Shown here: piece by piece, positions 1-7,077 of the stretch
Layout: each line of letters starts with the position of its first letter
Position numbering within the stretch: position 1 is the stretch's first letter
Assembly: GCA_049509915.1 (NCBI GenBank)
Contig: JBEKZL010000316.1
Location: forward strand, 1-7,505
Origin: JBEKYD01 sp049509915
GTDB taxonomy: Bacteria > Acidobacteriota > Terriglobia > Bryobacterales > Bryobacteraceae
Length of the DNA stretch: 7,505 nt
Direction of reading: 5' to 3'
Made by a program: the position numbers and the translations under genes
Notes under the pieces: model-generated
What the model was told of the DNA's origin: nothing
Database searches by the model: none
The model's input: only the letters and a program-made list of their open reading frames with translations

Positions 1-2
1 TC

Positions 3-71
3 GCCCGTCGCCTCAACCTGGCGCGCACCTCGGTCCGGCGAATTCTGGCCGCCCGTTCGTCGACGAAATAG
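3..71 (+). pseudogene. Possible helix-turn-helix fragment of a transposase N terminus
   Basis: Read in the frame starting at 3, this stretch gives ARRLNLARTSVRRILAARSS and then stops at TAG 69-71. The pattern resembles the DNA-recognition helix-turn-helix of transposase N termini. Full-length IS1202-type transposases carry such a domain ahead of the catalytic core, and the downstream ORF starting at 124 lacks one. This may therefore be its displaced N-terminal domain, out of frame and separated by about 50 bases that read poorly in every frame. It could also belong to a different, truncated transposase. The piece is short and the call is weak. Confidence 0.25.
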
Positions 72-123
72 ACCCCAGTCGCCTCTCCAATCCCCGCTTA
101 CGCAACCTAGCCGAAGGCTCACG

Positions 124-1118
124 ATGAAGACGGCCGAGGCGGTGCTGCAGTTGTATCGGGAGAAGTACTTCGATTTCAACGTGCGGCATTTTCACGAAAA
201 GCTGACCGAGGAGCATGACATCCGGATCAGCTACACGTGGGTGAAGACGGCGTTGCAAGGGGCGGGCCTGGTGAAGAAGCAGCGGCGGCGTGGGACGCAC
301 CGACGGCGGCGCCCGCGTCGGCCGTTGCCTGGGATGATGCTGCACATCGACGCCAGCAAGCATGCCTGGTTTGGGGACGGGCGGTATTACGACCTGATCA
401 CCATTCTGGACGACGCCACCAGCGAAATTTATTACGCGCAACTGGTGGCGGAAGAAGGCACACGCACGCTGCTGCCGGCGGTGCGGCAGGTGATCCAACA
501 GCAGGGCATATTCTGCGCGCTGTACAGCGATCGGGCCAGCCATTTCTTCGTGACGCCGAAGGCTGGCGGCAAGGTGGATGAGAGCCAGGTAACGCAGTTT
601 GGACGGGCGTTGAAAGAGCTGGGGATCAAGATGATTCCGGCGTACTCGCCGCAGGCCCGCGGGCGGATGGAGCGGAGCTACCGCACGTGGCAGGGTCGGC
701 TACCCCAGGAACTGCGACTGCGCCAGATCACGACGGTGGAGGAGGCGAACCGGTTCCTCCGTCAGCGGTACCAGGCGGAATTCAACCGGTTTACGGTCGT
801 GGCGGCCGGTAAGGGCAGCGCCTTCGTACGCACGCGGCGCAAGGATCTGGACTGGGTGTTTTCCATCCAGCACGAACGTACGGTGAACCCCGACAATACG
901 ATCGCACTGGACAACCGGATTCTGCAGATCGAAAAGACGCGCTGGCGCAATACGCTGAGCGGGTGCAAGGTGCAGTCTACGAGTTGCTCGACGGCAAGGT
1001 TGTCGTCCGGTTTGGACCGCATGAAGTGGCGCGGTTCGAGCCGCGGGATCTACCGGCCCCGCAACCCAAGGTCAAGAAGGCGCCGCGGCCTTTGGGACAC
1101 AACCGGAGGGCAGCTTGA
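124..1118 (+). pseudogene. IS1202/ISNCY-type DDE transposase, frameshifted
   Basis: This encodes a DNA-cutting and strand-transfer enzyme with an RNase H-like (rve integrase) fold. From the ATG at 124, the catalytic acids read as D76 (MLHIDAS), D136 (LYSDRAS) and E183 (GRMERSYRTWQ). The 46 residues between D136 and E183 and the TQFGRALKELGI segment are typical of this group. The N-terminal region (residues 1-70) is basic, with an arginine-rich linker. At about 975 one G appears lost: the ATG frame stops making sense after KVQ, whereas the frame one base earlier continues YELLDGKVVVRFGPHEVARF to a TGA at 1116-1118. The repaired protein is about 331 residues, shorter than usual because the N-terminal helix-turn-helix is absent. 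The ATG overlaps a TGA (ATGA, 124-127). Family assignment is firm; the exact IS is not known. Confidence 0.82.
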
Positions 1119-1124
1119 AGGGGA

Positions 1125-1160
1125 AGGGGGCTTCGCTCCCCCTGGAGGCTCTGCCTCCAG
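1125..1160 (+). terminator. Two back-to-back GC-rich hairpins after the transposase
   Basis: The first stem pairs AGGGGG (1125-1130) with CCCCCT (1138-1143) around a 7-base loop. The second pairs CTGGAGGC (1142-1149) with GCCTCCAG (1153-1160) around a 3-base loop; the two stems share two bases. They begin 7 bases after the repaired transposase stop. No T-run follows, so an intrinsic terminator is not certain. They may instead block transcription into or out of the element, or be a structured IS end. Confidence 0.4.
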
Positions 1161-1322
1161 ACCTCCGGGATTTAACGCTGTTGGGCCAGAATGGCCTAGC
1201 CTGGCCGGGGGCGCTTCGTCGCCGCCCCAGCCATTCCGGCGCCTGGGTCGATGCTCGAGTTGCTTCCCAGCAGAGCTCTATCCCCCGCCCAGGTAATTGC
1301 AGCGTAGCAGCCGAATGGATCC

Positions 1323-1356
1323 GGACATTTCACTTGCTAATAAAAGCGGACAACTT
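1323..1356 (+). repeat. Paired GGACA boxes, probable IS right end
   Basis: GGACATTT (1323-1330) and GGACAACTT (1348-1356) are direct repeats whose starts lie 25 bases apart, about 205 bases after the transposase stop. Repeated GGACATTT-like boxes at such spacing are what I recall near the termini of IS481- and IS1202-like elements, where transposase binds. The left-end counterpart is not visible. Confidence 0.4.
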
Positions 1357-1366
1357 GACGTGCTAC

Positions 1367-1738
1367 CAACAGCACCGGTTTGAAATTTACGACTAAAAAA
1401 ACGAAATATCGAGCTTCCAGTCGCGGAGAAGCCAGCCTTCGCGTCCGCTCCGCAGCGCGCAGGCTTCACCCTGCGCCTCCCGGGATGAAGAGTGAAGTGG
1501 CTCCTCGAACCAGCCGTTGCCGGTCTGCTACGGGGAGAGTCTTATCACGCGCGCGCCGATGGCTGTTCGGTTGCATTACGTTCCGCCCTGGCGATGGCGC
1601 CTCGTCCTTCAGCCGCTTCTGCCTCGGTTCGCCGGCGCCGGGTTCGCGTTTTAGCCCAGCACAAAAAGAGACATTTTTCACGCACCACGGAGCAAATCGG
1701 CGGTTGCAACAGGCATCTTGACCAGTTCTACCGAGAGA
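1367..1738. other. Gene-free stretch between the IS and the enolase-like pseudogene
   Basis: No reading frame here looks like a protein; the open frames are by-products of high GC. The one clear structure is a strong hairpin, GCGCAGG (1457-1463) pairing with CCTGCGC (1470-1476) around a 6-base loop, with no T-run. I see no convincing promoter for the pseudogene that starts at 1739. Confidence 0.5.
1457..1476. repeat. GC-rich inverted repeat (7-bp stem)
   Basis: A perfect 7-bp stem (GCGCAGG / CCTGCGC) encloses the loop CTTCAC. It sits in a gene-free stretch and lacks a T-run, so it is more likely a REP-like or folded intergenic element than a terminator. Only one copy is seen in this window. 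Confidence 0.35.
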
Positions 1739-2976
1739 ATGCGAATCAACCGACGCGACTTCCTCCAGACGGCGCTGGCCGTGCCGATCAGCGTCTCTTT
1801 TGCCCGTTATCTGGCGTTGGCGGCATCCGCGCTGGGCCTCAGCAAGATCACCAGGATACAGGCGCTTCAGCTCCAAGCCGGGCAGACGCTCATCCGCGTC
1901 GATACCGACGCCGGTTTGTCGGGGTACGGCGAGTGCAACACCGCCGGTCCGGTCGCCCGGTCCGTGATTGCGGGCTACAACTGCGCCGGCCGTCTGCCCA
2001 ACCTCGCCTTGGTCGGGAAAGATCCACTCGCCATCATCCAGGTGCATTTCCACAACATGTTTTATGCGTATCCCCAGCGCAGGCGCGAGATGAAAGTGGC
2101 GGGCGGAATCGACATGGCGCTGTGGGACCTGGCGGGTAAGATTCTCAATCGGCCGGTGTCGAAACTGCTGGGCGGCAACTTCCGGGACGAGGTTCTGCTT
2201 TACTCCCACGCACCGGCGGCGACTACCTGAGCAAGGAAGAGTGGCGCGACCGGGCCCAGCGGTTGAAGTCGGACCCGCGCGGGTTTAGAGCATTCAAAGT
2301 GGATATTCACCACGCGCTGGGAATCAACATGCAGGAGTACACTCCGAGCATCGGTGTCGAGGAGGCGCGGCGGGTTAATCGGGCCTACACGCTGGCCCGC
2401 GAGGCATTTGGCGACGATATCGGGATCGACGTGCACTGCCACTGCGAGCTCGACGTGCCCAGCGCGATCAAGGTCGCCCAGGCGGTGGAGCCCATCAATC
2501 CGATGTTCTTCGAGGATCCGCTGGCGCAGGAATGGTCGGAGTGTTGGATGGCGCTGCGGCGCGCCACGCGAATCCCCATCATGACGGGCGAGAACATGGA
2601 GCTCGCCGAGTGGGCGATTCCGTTCCTGCAGAATCAGGCGGTGGACATCTTCCAGCCGGACATCATCAATTCGGGTGGAATTACAGGCGTCAAAATGATT
2701 GCGGACCTGGCGGCGCGATAGCGGATCCCGATAGCGCTGCACAACGTAAGCGGTTTGATGTTGAATATGGCATCGCAGCAGTTGGCGGCGGCGGTATTCA
2801 ACTGCCCACGCATCGAGTGCGCGGCCGAGGCCGATCGTTTCCAATGGGCGACGAAAAACCCAATCGTCATCAAGAACGGTTATATGAAGGTCTCGGCCGA
2901 TCCGGGCCTGGGTGTGGAGTTGAATCAGGAGTTCCTGAAGGCCAACAAGGTGGAAAGCGAGCCCTGGTGGGGATGA
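1739..2976 (+). pseudogene. Tat-exported mandelate racemase/muconate lactonizing family protein, broken
   Basis: This is an enolase-superfamily protein of the kind that removes a proton next to a carboxylate in sugar acids. The N terminus MRINRRDFLQTALAVP is a twin-arginine export signal. ATG 1739 was chosen because it puts NRRDFLQ close to the start; an in-frame TTG at 1718 is an alternative. The barrel carries the expected acids: AFKVD with Lys at 2296, Asp at 2428 (GIDVHC), Glu at 2512 (FFEDPL), Glu at 2590 (TGEN), and a likely catalytic His at 2740 (ALHNVSG). The second position of the usual KxK pair is Asp. One base is lost near 2217, after YSHAPA, shifting the frame, and a Tyr codon has become TAG at 2719-2721. 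The reading then resumes to WWG and TGA at 2974. Repaired length is about 412 residues, normal for the family plus a signal. Sugar-acid dehydratase (galactonate or gluconate type) is possible; substrate unknown. Confidence 0.87.
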
Positions 2977-3544
2977 GGGTTGGGAAAGTCGGCGACCTTG
3001 CCAAACCCGTCGAGTCCGTAGCTTTCGCGGCGACTCGGCGGCGAACGATCTACGCCGACATGCCAGCCGACAGCCTGCGGTGTTCGTGGGTCCGTCCTTG
3101 CCGCGAATACGCGCGGCATCGTGCGGCGCCGCGGAAGGCCAACTTGGGCGCGCGGGCGCTTCGTCCGGGAGCCTGCGTGCCATTGAACGCGCCACGCGAT
3201 CAATGGGGCCGCTTCGGCCGTCGTTCGACACCGCTCGGGTCAACCGCCGCCGCGTTCGCCCAGAACTCCGGCCCGGGTCGCGTCCGTCTGCGCCGCCTGT
3301 TCTCGTGGAAGGCGCTCAATCGCGTCACGCCGCGGAACGGCCGACGTCAGACCGTTCGGAGGGGGCAGATCATAAAACGCAGCGTGATCAGAAGGCGCGG
3401 TTTCCCAGATCACCGTTTCGGGAGCACCACGCTGGCCTCGGGACCAATCGAGAGACGCGAGCGCGTTCACGTTCTCCTGAGGGTGACTCGGCAGACCTCC
3501 CTGAATCCCATGTTGCCTGGCTCCGGCGGGGCGGCCAGTCCGCT
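2977..3544. other. Stretch without a convincing gene
   Basis: About 570 GC-rich bases lie between two convergent pseudogenes. Several long frames are open on both strands, but their translations are arginine-, proline- and serine-rich with no recognisable motif, as expected of non-coding high-GC DNA. The only frame with any contextual support is the minus-strand ORF at 3240-3548, listed separately. No terminator, RNA or repeat stands out. Confidence 0.45.
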
Positions 3545-3548
3545 TCAC
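3240..3548 (-). CDS. Doubtful small ORF downstream of the ATPase pseudogene
   Basis: I do not recognise this product. The frame runs 102 codons from a GTG at 3548-3546 to a stop at 3240. What supports it is position: the GTG overlaps the repaired stop of the upstream ATPase (GTGA, 3548-3545), an arrangement typical of translationally coupled genes. The middle (LASLDWSRGQRGAP, VIWETAPSDHAAFYDLPPP) has a more ordinary amino-acid mix than the competing frames. There is no signal peptide, membrane segment or known motif. It could equally be a chance open frame in GC-rich DNA. Confidence 0.25.
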   Translation of the reverse strand: MKRTGRPAGARQHGIQGGLPSHPQENVNALASLDWSRGQRGAPETVIWETAPSDHAAFYDLPPPNGLTSAVPRRDAIERLPREQAAQTDATRAGVLGERGGG

Positions 3549-4520
3549 CCAGCCTGTGACGGCTTCGGCGTTTCAGCTTGTTTCGGCGGCTCAGGTGGCG
3601 GAACTGGCTTCAGCCATTTCTTTCCTGACAGTGTTTGCACGTTCACGTTTTGTTTGCGCAAAGCGCGCCACTTCCTCGCCTTTCAGCGACGTAAAGATGA
3701 TGGTCTGGAAGGCCGCAGTGCGGGCGAGCTCGCGGCACAGAAACTGGACGAAGCGGCTGCGATGCCCTGGATCGGGGTTCTGCTGCAACGGCTCATCGAG
3801 AATGACAATGCTGGGGTGTAATCCGGTGGGACGCGTTCCGGTTGCGGCCAAGGCAAGCGTGTAGGCCGTGGTCAACCGCGGGTGATCGCTTGCGGACCCC
3901 AAGGAGCGAAGCCGCCGATCATCGAAATACGGTACATACTGCTCATCGAACGTCAGTCGCGCCGCGTTGTTGTCCGTTATTTCGCTATGGCGCAGTTCAA
4001 TGAGATACTTCCTGAGAGCGTCGAGGAACGCCTGTTTCCGTTCTTCGATGTCCATTGAGCCCACTTCCTGGCTGGTGAGTGTCTTGGCATCCGTGATCGA
4101 GCGGTCAATCTCGGCCTGAAGTTCGTCGATCTCCACACTCTTTTCCCGAGCCCGGTCCATCTCGCGTTCGATAGCAGAGAGGTCGCCCACTATCCGGGCG
4201 ACCTGTTCGCGCTCCACGCCCACGGCCGCCGTTACACCCGCTAGCACTCGTTCGGATTCTCGCAGTTCGGTATCCGGGCTCAGCATCGCCGGCCGCGTGG
4301 TTCTGAGCCCCGCGTCGATTGACCGAGCGTTGCTGACCATCATCTCGCGGTCCGCTTCAGCGATTCGATCTGCGCGCTCACCGACTCAGTCGATTGCTCG
4401 GTCAATGCAAACGTCGTTGGATCAAGGTCGCGATGACAGGTCTACATGATCGATGCGGCCTACCCCCGTCGTTTTCAAGCGCAGAAGATCGCTCGCCGAT
4501 TGAATCCGGTGTTCCAGGCT
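3545..4520 (-). pseudogene. C-terminal half of an SMC/RecF-like ATPase, frameshifted and truncated
   Basis: This is the C-terminal part of a coiled-coil P-loop ATPase, the class used in DNA repair, chromosome handling and some defence systems. In reading order: ASDLLRLKTTGVGRIDHVD (about 4505-4440); DLDPTTFALTEQS and IESLKRTA; a charged coiled coil (EREQVARIVGDLSAIER); an ABC-signature-like segment LGSASDHPRLTTAYTLALA; a Walker B, IVILDEPLQQN, with Asp-Glu at 3797-3792; and TIIFTSLKGEEV, the usual H-loop position with Ser in place of His. Frameshifts are needed near 4436 (one extra base), 4346 (one base lost) and 3603 (one extra base). With the last, the protein ends in a proline-rich tail (PPPEPPKQAETPKPSQAG) at TGA 3547-3545; unrepaired it stops at 3591. 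No Walker A is present upstream within the window, so the N-terminal half is missing. The exact family is not identified. Confidence 0.75.
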
Positions 4521-4727
4521 TGGCGATTAGCGTGGCCGGCGTTAAGGTTGTCTCCGTGACCAGGCGAATCGGAACAGCGCCGAATGGCCCGCATTTTGCG
4601 AGCTGCTTGGCCCCATCACTGCCAAGCGGCGGCATGTCTAGCGCCGTTCGTCCAAACAAATCAGGTTCCCACTCCTGTTCCCAGGCTGTTCAGGTAGCGA
4701 CCGCTGCAACTCACTGTGTTTACAGCC
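4521..4727. other. Unresolved stretch upstream of the ATPase remnant
   Basis: On the minus strand one frame is open from about 4683 to 4402 and includes PLGSDGAKQLAKCGPFGAV and RLVTETTLTPATLIA. It could be a further decayed piece of the ATPase joined by another frameshift near 4522, or unrelated sequence. It contains no Walker A motif. The part at 4664-4683 carries two more copies of the TTCCCA repeat described next to it, so the boundary between ATPase DNA and the repeat region probably lies here. Confidence 0.35.
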
Positions 4728-4778
4728 TTGTTCCCATTGTTCCCATTGTTCCCATTGTTCCCACTGTTCCCACTGTTC
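4728..4778. repeat. 9-bp tandem repeat array (TTGTTCCCA)
   Basis: Four perfect head-to-tail copies of TTGTTCCCA (4728-4763) are followed by CTGTTCCCA (4764-4772) and a partial CTGTTC (4773-4778). Further copies in the same orientation lie just to the left: GGTTCCCA (4664-4671) and CTGTTCCCA (4675-4683). The 9-bp period and the opposed copies at 4843-4903 suggest iteron-like protein-binding sites. On the minus strand one frame of the array would read as repeated Trp-Glu-Gln, but that frame has no start codon. Confidence 0.9.
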
Positions 4779-4810
4779 TATGTCGCAGAGGAAAATTGTG
4801 CAGCAGCCAT

Positions 4811-4820
4811 GCTATATAGC
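4811..4820. promoter_or_regulatory. Perfect palindrome GCTATATAGC between the two repeat arrays
   Basis: A 10-bp perfect palindrome with an AT core lies in the roughly 64-base gap between the TGTTCCCA array on the left (ending 4778) and the TGGGAACA array on the right (starting 4843). Its placement suggests a dimer binding site or a melting/nicking point of a replication origin. Function is inference; the palindrome and its placement are seen directly. Confidence 0.5.
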
Positions 4821-4842
4821 AAACTCAACACACGCGGAATCC

Positions 4843-4903
4843 TGGGAACACCATGAAACTCCAGGGTATTGCCTGGGAACAAACTGGGAACAGAATGGGA
4901 GCA
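4843..4903. repeat. Opposed array of TGGGAACA sites
   Basis: Copies of the same motif in the opposite orientation: TGGGAACA (4843-4850), TGGGAACAA (4874-4882), TGGGAACAG (4885-4893) and the diverged TGGGAGCA (4896-4903). The last three start exactly 11 bases apart, about one helical turn. The last one abuts the stop codon of the primase-helicase pseudogene at 4906-4904. Phasing and orientation suggest cooperative protein binding. Confidence 0.8.
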
Positions 4904-5750
4904 TCATGCGTCCGCCTTTCGGTAACGCCACTCCAGGCGGTTCGGCAGCCGCTCTCGGTACCGCTGCCAGCCTTGGGCCCGCAGGCACCATGCTGCCCGG
5001 ATCTTGTCGGTTTGCGTCCACTGGGCTTGCGGCTTGATCAGGCATTTTTCGAGCACCTCGCTGATCGACACGCTCGACCTCGCTTCTAGCCACGGACCGG
5101 TGATTTCTTCCCAAGGGTCGCCTTCGTATCGGTCGACCTGCTGATCCGAGGCCAGTTGAATCAATGCGGCAGTCTCTAGCCACCAGACACTTCCGCCATC
5201 GAACCGCGCCTTCGCTTCCGCCCACAACTGGTCCCGATCGCGGGCCAGGGCCTCCACATCAATGCGACCGCAGGCGACAGGCCAGAAACGGCGCCCACCC
5301 GTCTCGTCGCGCAGATACGTGCTGTGATTGACGGTGCCGCGAAGACGCACTGGCGCGGCGATTCCACCAGGCGCATGCCGTAAGGCGGACGAAAGCGGTC
5401 CGTCGTACGGCTCATGAAGGCCTTGATCCGGGCCACCTCGGAGTGGCCCAGGCTGTCAAGCTCCGAAAGCTCAATGATCCAGGCCCCGCGTGTTTGCATC
5501 GCGGCATCTTTGCTGCCCAGATCCGCCAGTTCGTCCGTGAAGTACTCGCCGGCGAGAGTGCGCAGGGCCGTCGATTTCCGGATGCCTTGTGCCCTTCCAG
5601 GATCAGACAGCAATCCGCCTTTGCCCCTGGCCGAAAGATCCTGGCCACGGCCGAAATCAGCCACCGTGAGCCTACGGCACACGAGTATTCCGTCTCCGCC
5701 GCACCAAGGTAGGCGGTCATCCAACGGTCCACGCGCTCGACTCCAGCCCA

Positions 5751-5852
5751 CCGGGGCCCTTTACAGACTATCGCATAATACAGTGACAAGAACAATTCAC
5801 GGAACCCCTGTTTAATTGCTTTCTGTGCCTATGACGGAGTGTCACCCTATTT
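5751..5852. other. 102-base AT-rich insertion inside the primase-helicase gene
   Basis: On the minus strand the gene reads FHPVRAYL, stop, SLA, then 34 codons unlike the family (two of them stops), and resumes at WAGVERVDRWM. VirE proteins usually run straight through here (YLxSLxWDGxxRxDxW), so 5852-5751 looks inserted. It keeps the frame. The 5761-5852 part is clearly richer in A and T than the gene. It holds inverted repeats GTGACA (5783-5788) / TGTCAC (5840-5845) and CAATT (5793-5797) / AATTG (5814-5818). A tiny MITE-like element or IS scar is possible. No clear target duplication is seen. Confidence 0.5.
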
Positions 5853-7059
5853 GGCGAGGCTCTATAAGTATGCTCTGACCGGATGGAAGGGCCGATCCCT
5901 GGCGACGGTCTGCACCGCTTGCCCGGCGACCTCGACCGAGACCAGGATTCCCTGTCTCCGGTCCTCATAGTCGGTCCATTCTCCCTTGGGAACGATGCCC
6001 CAGGGCCCCGGCTTCAGCACGACCGTGCCGCATCCGAATTCATTAAACGCCAGCACGCCACCCCACTCCGGGGCGTGACGGAAGGCGGCCATGGCGTTGG
6101 CTAATACGGGCAAGATGCGACCCTCGGTAGTGTTCATAGGCGGTTTGGAGCGCAACAAGTCTCTCCTCCATGTGGCGCTAGTGAAGTCGGTGTGCGCGAT
6201 GGCATCGAGAACCACTTCGGGACCGACAGTAGCGAGGTGATCGTCGATTCCTTTGCCTTTGGAACCGTCCCATTCCAGGACGCCAACCAGGGCGCCCCGG
6301 CCGCGCAAGTGCGCCGCGAGTTCCGAGCGTGCGATGCGGACCAGTTCTTTGGTCACGGCGTCGGCGTCATAGGCGATGACGACATGGCGCCACTCCCAGC
6401 GGATCCAGTCGAGATCTGGAATCGCACCCTTCACATCCAGACGGCTCCCGTCAGGACCGACTGTCTTTCCGATCGTGCCGCGCCAGTTGTAGACGCCGGA
6501 AACCCCCAGGGGAAGAAACCTCGGTCGATTCGGCGACGCGTGATGAGCCAGGCGCCACAGGGCCAACGTCTTAAATTCGCCCTCGGTGACAATGATTGGC
6601 AGCGCGGGATCATTCAGCAGCAATCTGCCGACTCCGCGCACCAGGTAGAGCATGTTGGACCTGCCCGGCGGACTCAGATACTTTTGCCTGGCCTTCAGGT
6701 TGCCAGCGGCATCGTATTCGAGGTCTGGCAGGTCGCGGCGCAGTCGGTAGTCGCGAAGTTGACCGGAGCCGGGGTGGAAGTAGGGGATCAGGATGCCGGC
6801 GTAGTTGCCGCTTCTGCGGCCGACGATTTCGCAGCCTGTGATGGAATCCACTCGTCGCAAAATGGGCACCGTCGCCCAGACCGCGGTCGATCCAGCGAGC
6901 ATCCAGAGCGGCATAATCGGCAGTTGTCAGGTCGGCACCCACCAAGTTCGGACGCTGAGGCTGGGTCGCTTCAGGGATCTGTTCGGGCTGGAAAAGCGCT
7001 TCAGTGTGGAGAGCATTTTCGGCTTCTGTTTGCCCACTGTTTTGGTATATGCTTCCATC

Positions 7060-7077
7060 GAGAGTATTGAGAGTATT
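7060..7077. repeat. Two tandem 9-bp repeats at the start of the primase-helicase gene
   Basis: GAGAGTATT occurs twice head to tail (7060-7068, 7069-7077), immediately inside the TTG start codon. On the minus strand it encodes Asn-Thr-Leu twice (MNTLNTLDG). The period equals that of the array past the 3' end of the gene, but the sequence differs. Confidence 0.8.

Larger units (their letters stand above)
1..1366 (+). mobile_element. IS1202-like (ISNCY) insertion sequence, left end not seen
   Basis: The element is defined by the DDE transposase pseudogene and by a probable right terminal region that carries two GGACA boxes after it. No inverted copy of that right end is visible in 1-123, so the left end is either outside the window or lost. 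The right boundary near 1366 is approximate; it is where the box-bearing sequence gives way to unrelated AT-rich sequence. The transposase is frameshifted, so the copy is probably inactive. The family call rests on the transposase; the end assignment is inference from remembered IS termini with repeated GGACATTT-like boxes. Confidence 0.5.

Noticed and set aside
13..543. Minus-strand open frame of 176 codons
   Set aside because: It is antisense to the transposase core, including the first catalytic Asp; no recognisable product.
1492..2139. Plus-strand open frame of 215 codons overlapping the enolase-like gene
   Set aside because: It is a different frame from the Tat signal and enolase motifs and gives an arginine-rich peptide without motif.
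2200..3243. Minus-strand open frame of 347 codons
   Set aside because: It is antisense to the second half of the enolase-like gene, whose catalytic motifs are clear on the plus strand. Composition is typical of antisense high-GC DNA.
2532..3821. Plus-strand open frame of 429 codons
   Set aside because: It runs out of frame through the enolase-like pseudogene, then non-coding DNA, then antisense to the ATPase. Its translation is arginine/glycine-rich with no motif; a high-GC shadow.
4728..4778. CRISPR array
   Set aside because: The units are 9 bp, head to tail with no spacers and no cas genes nearby, so this is a tandem repeat.
4636..4810. Minus-strand frame with repeated Trp-Glu-Gln across the tandem array
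   Set aside because: The frame is open for about 50 codons but has no start codon, and the peptide is simply a translation of the DNA repeat.
6192..7070. Plus-strand open frame of 292 codons
   Set aside because: It lies antisense to the DUF3854 half of the primase-helicase, where TOPRIM-like motifs are explicit on the minus strand.
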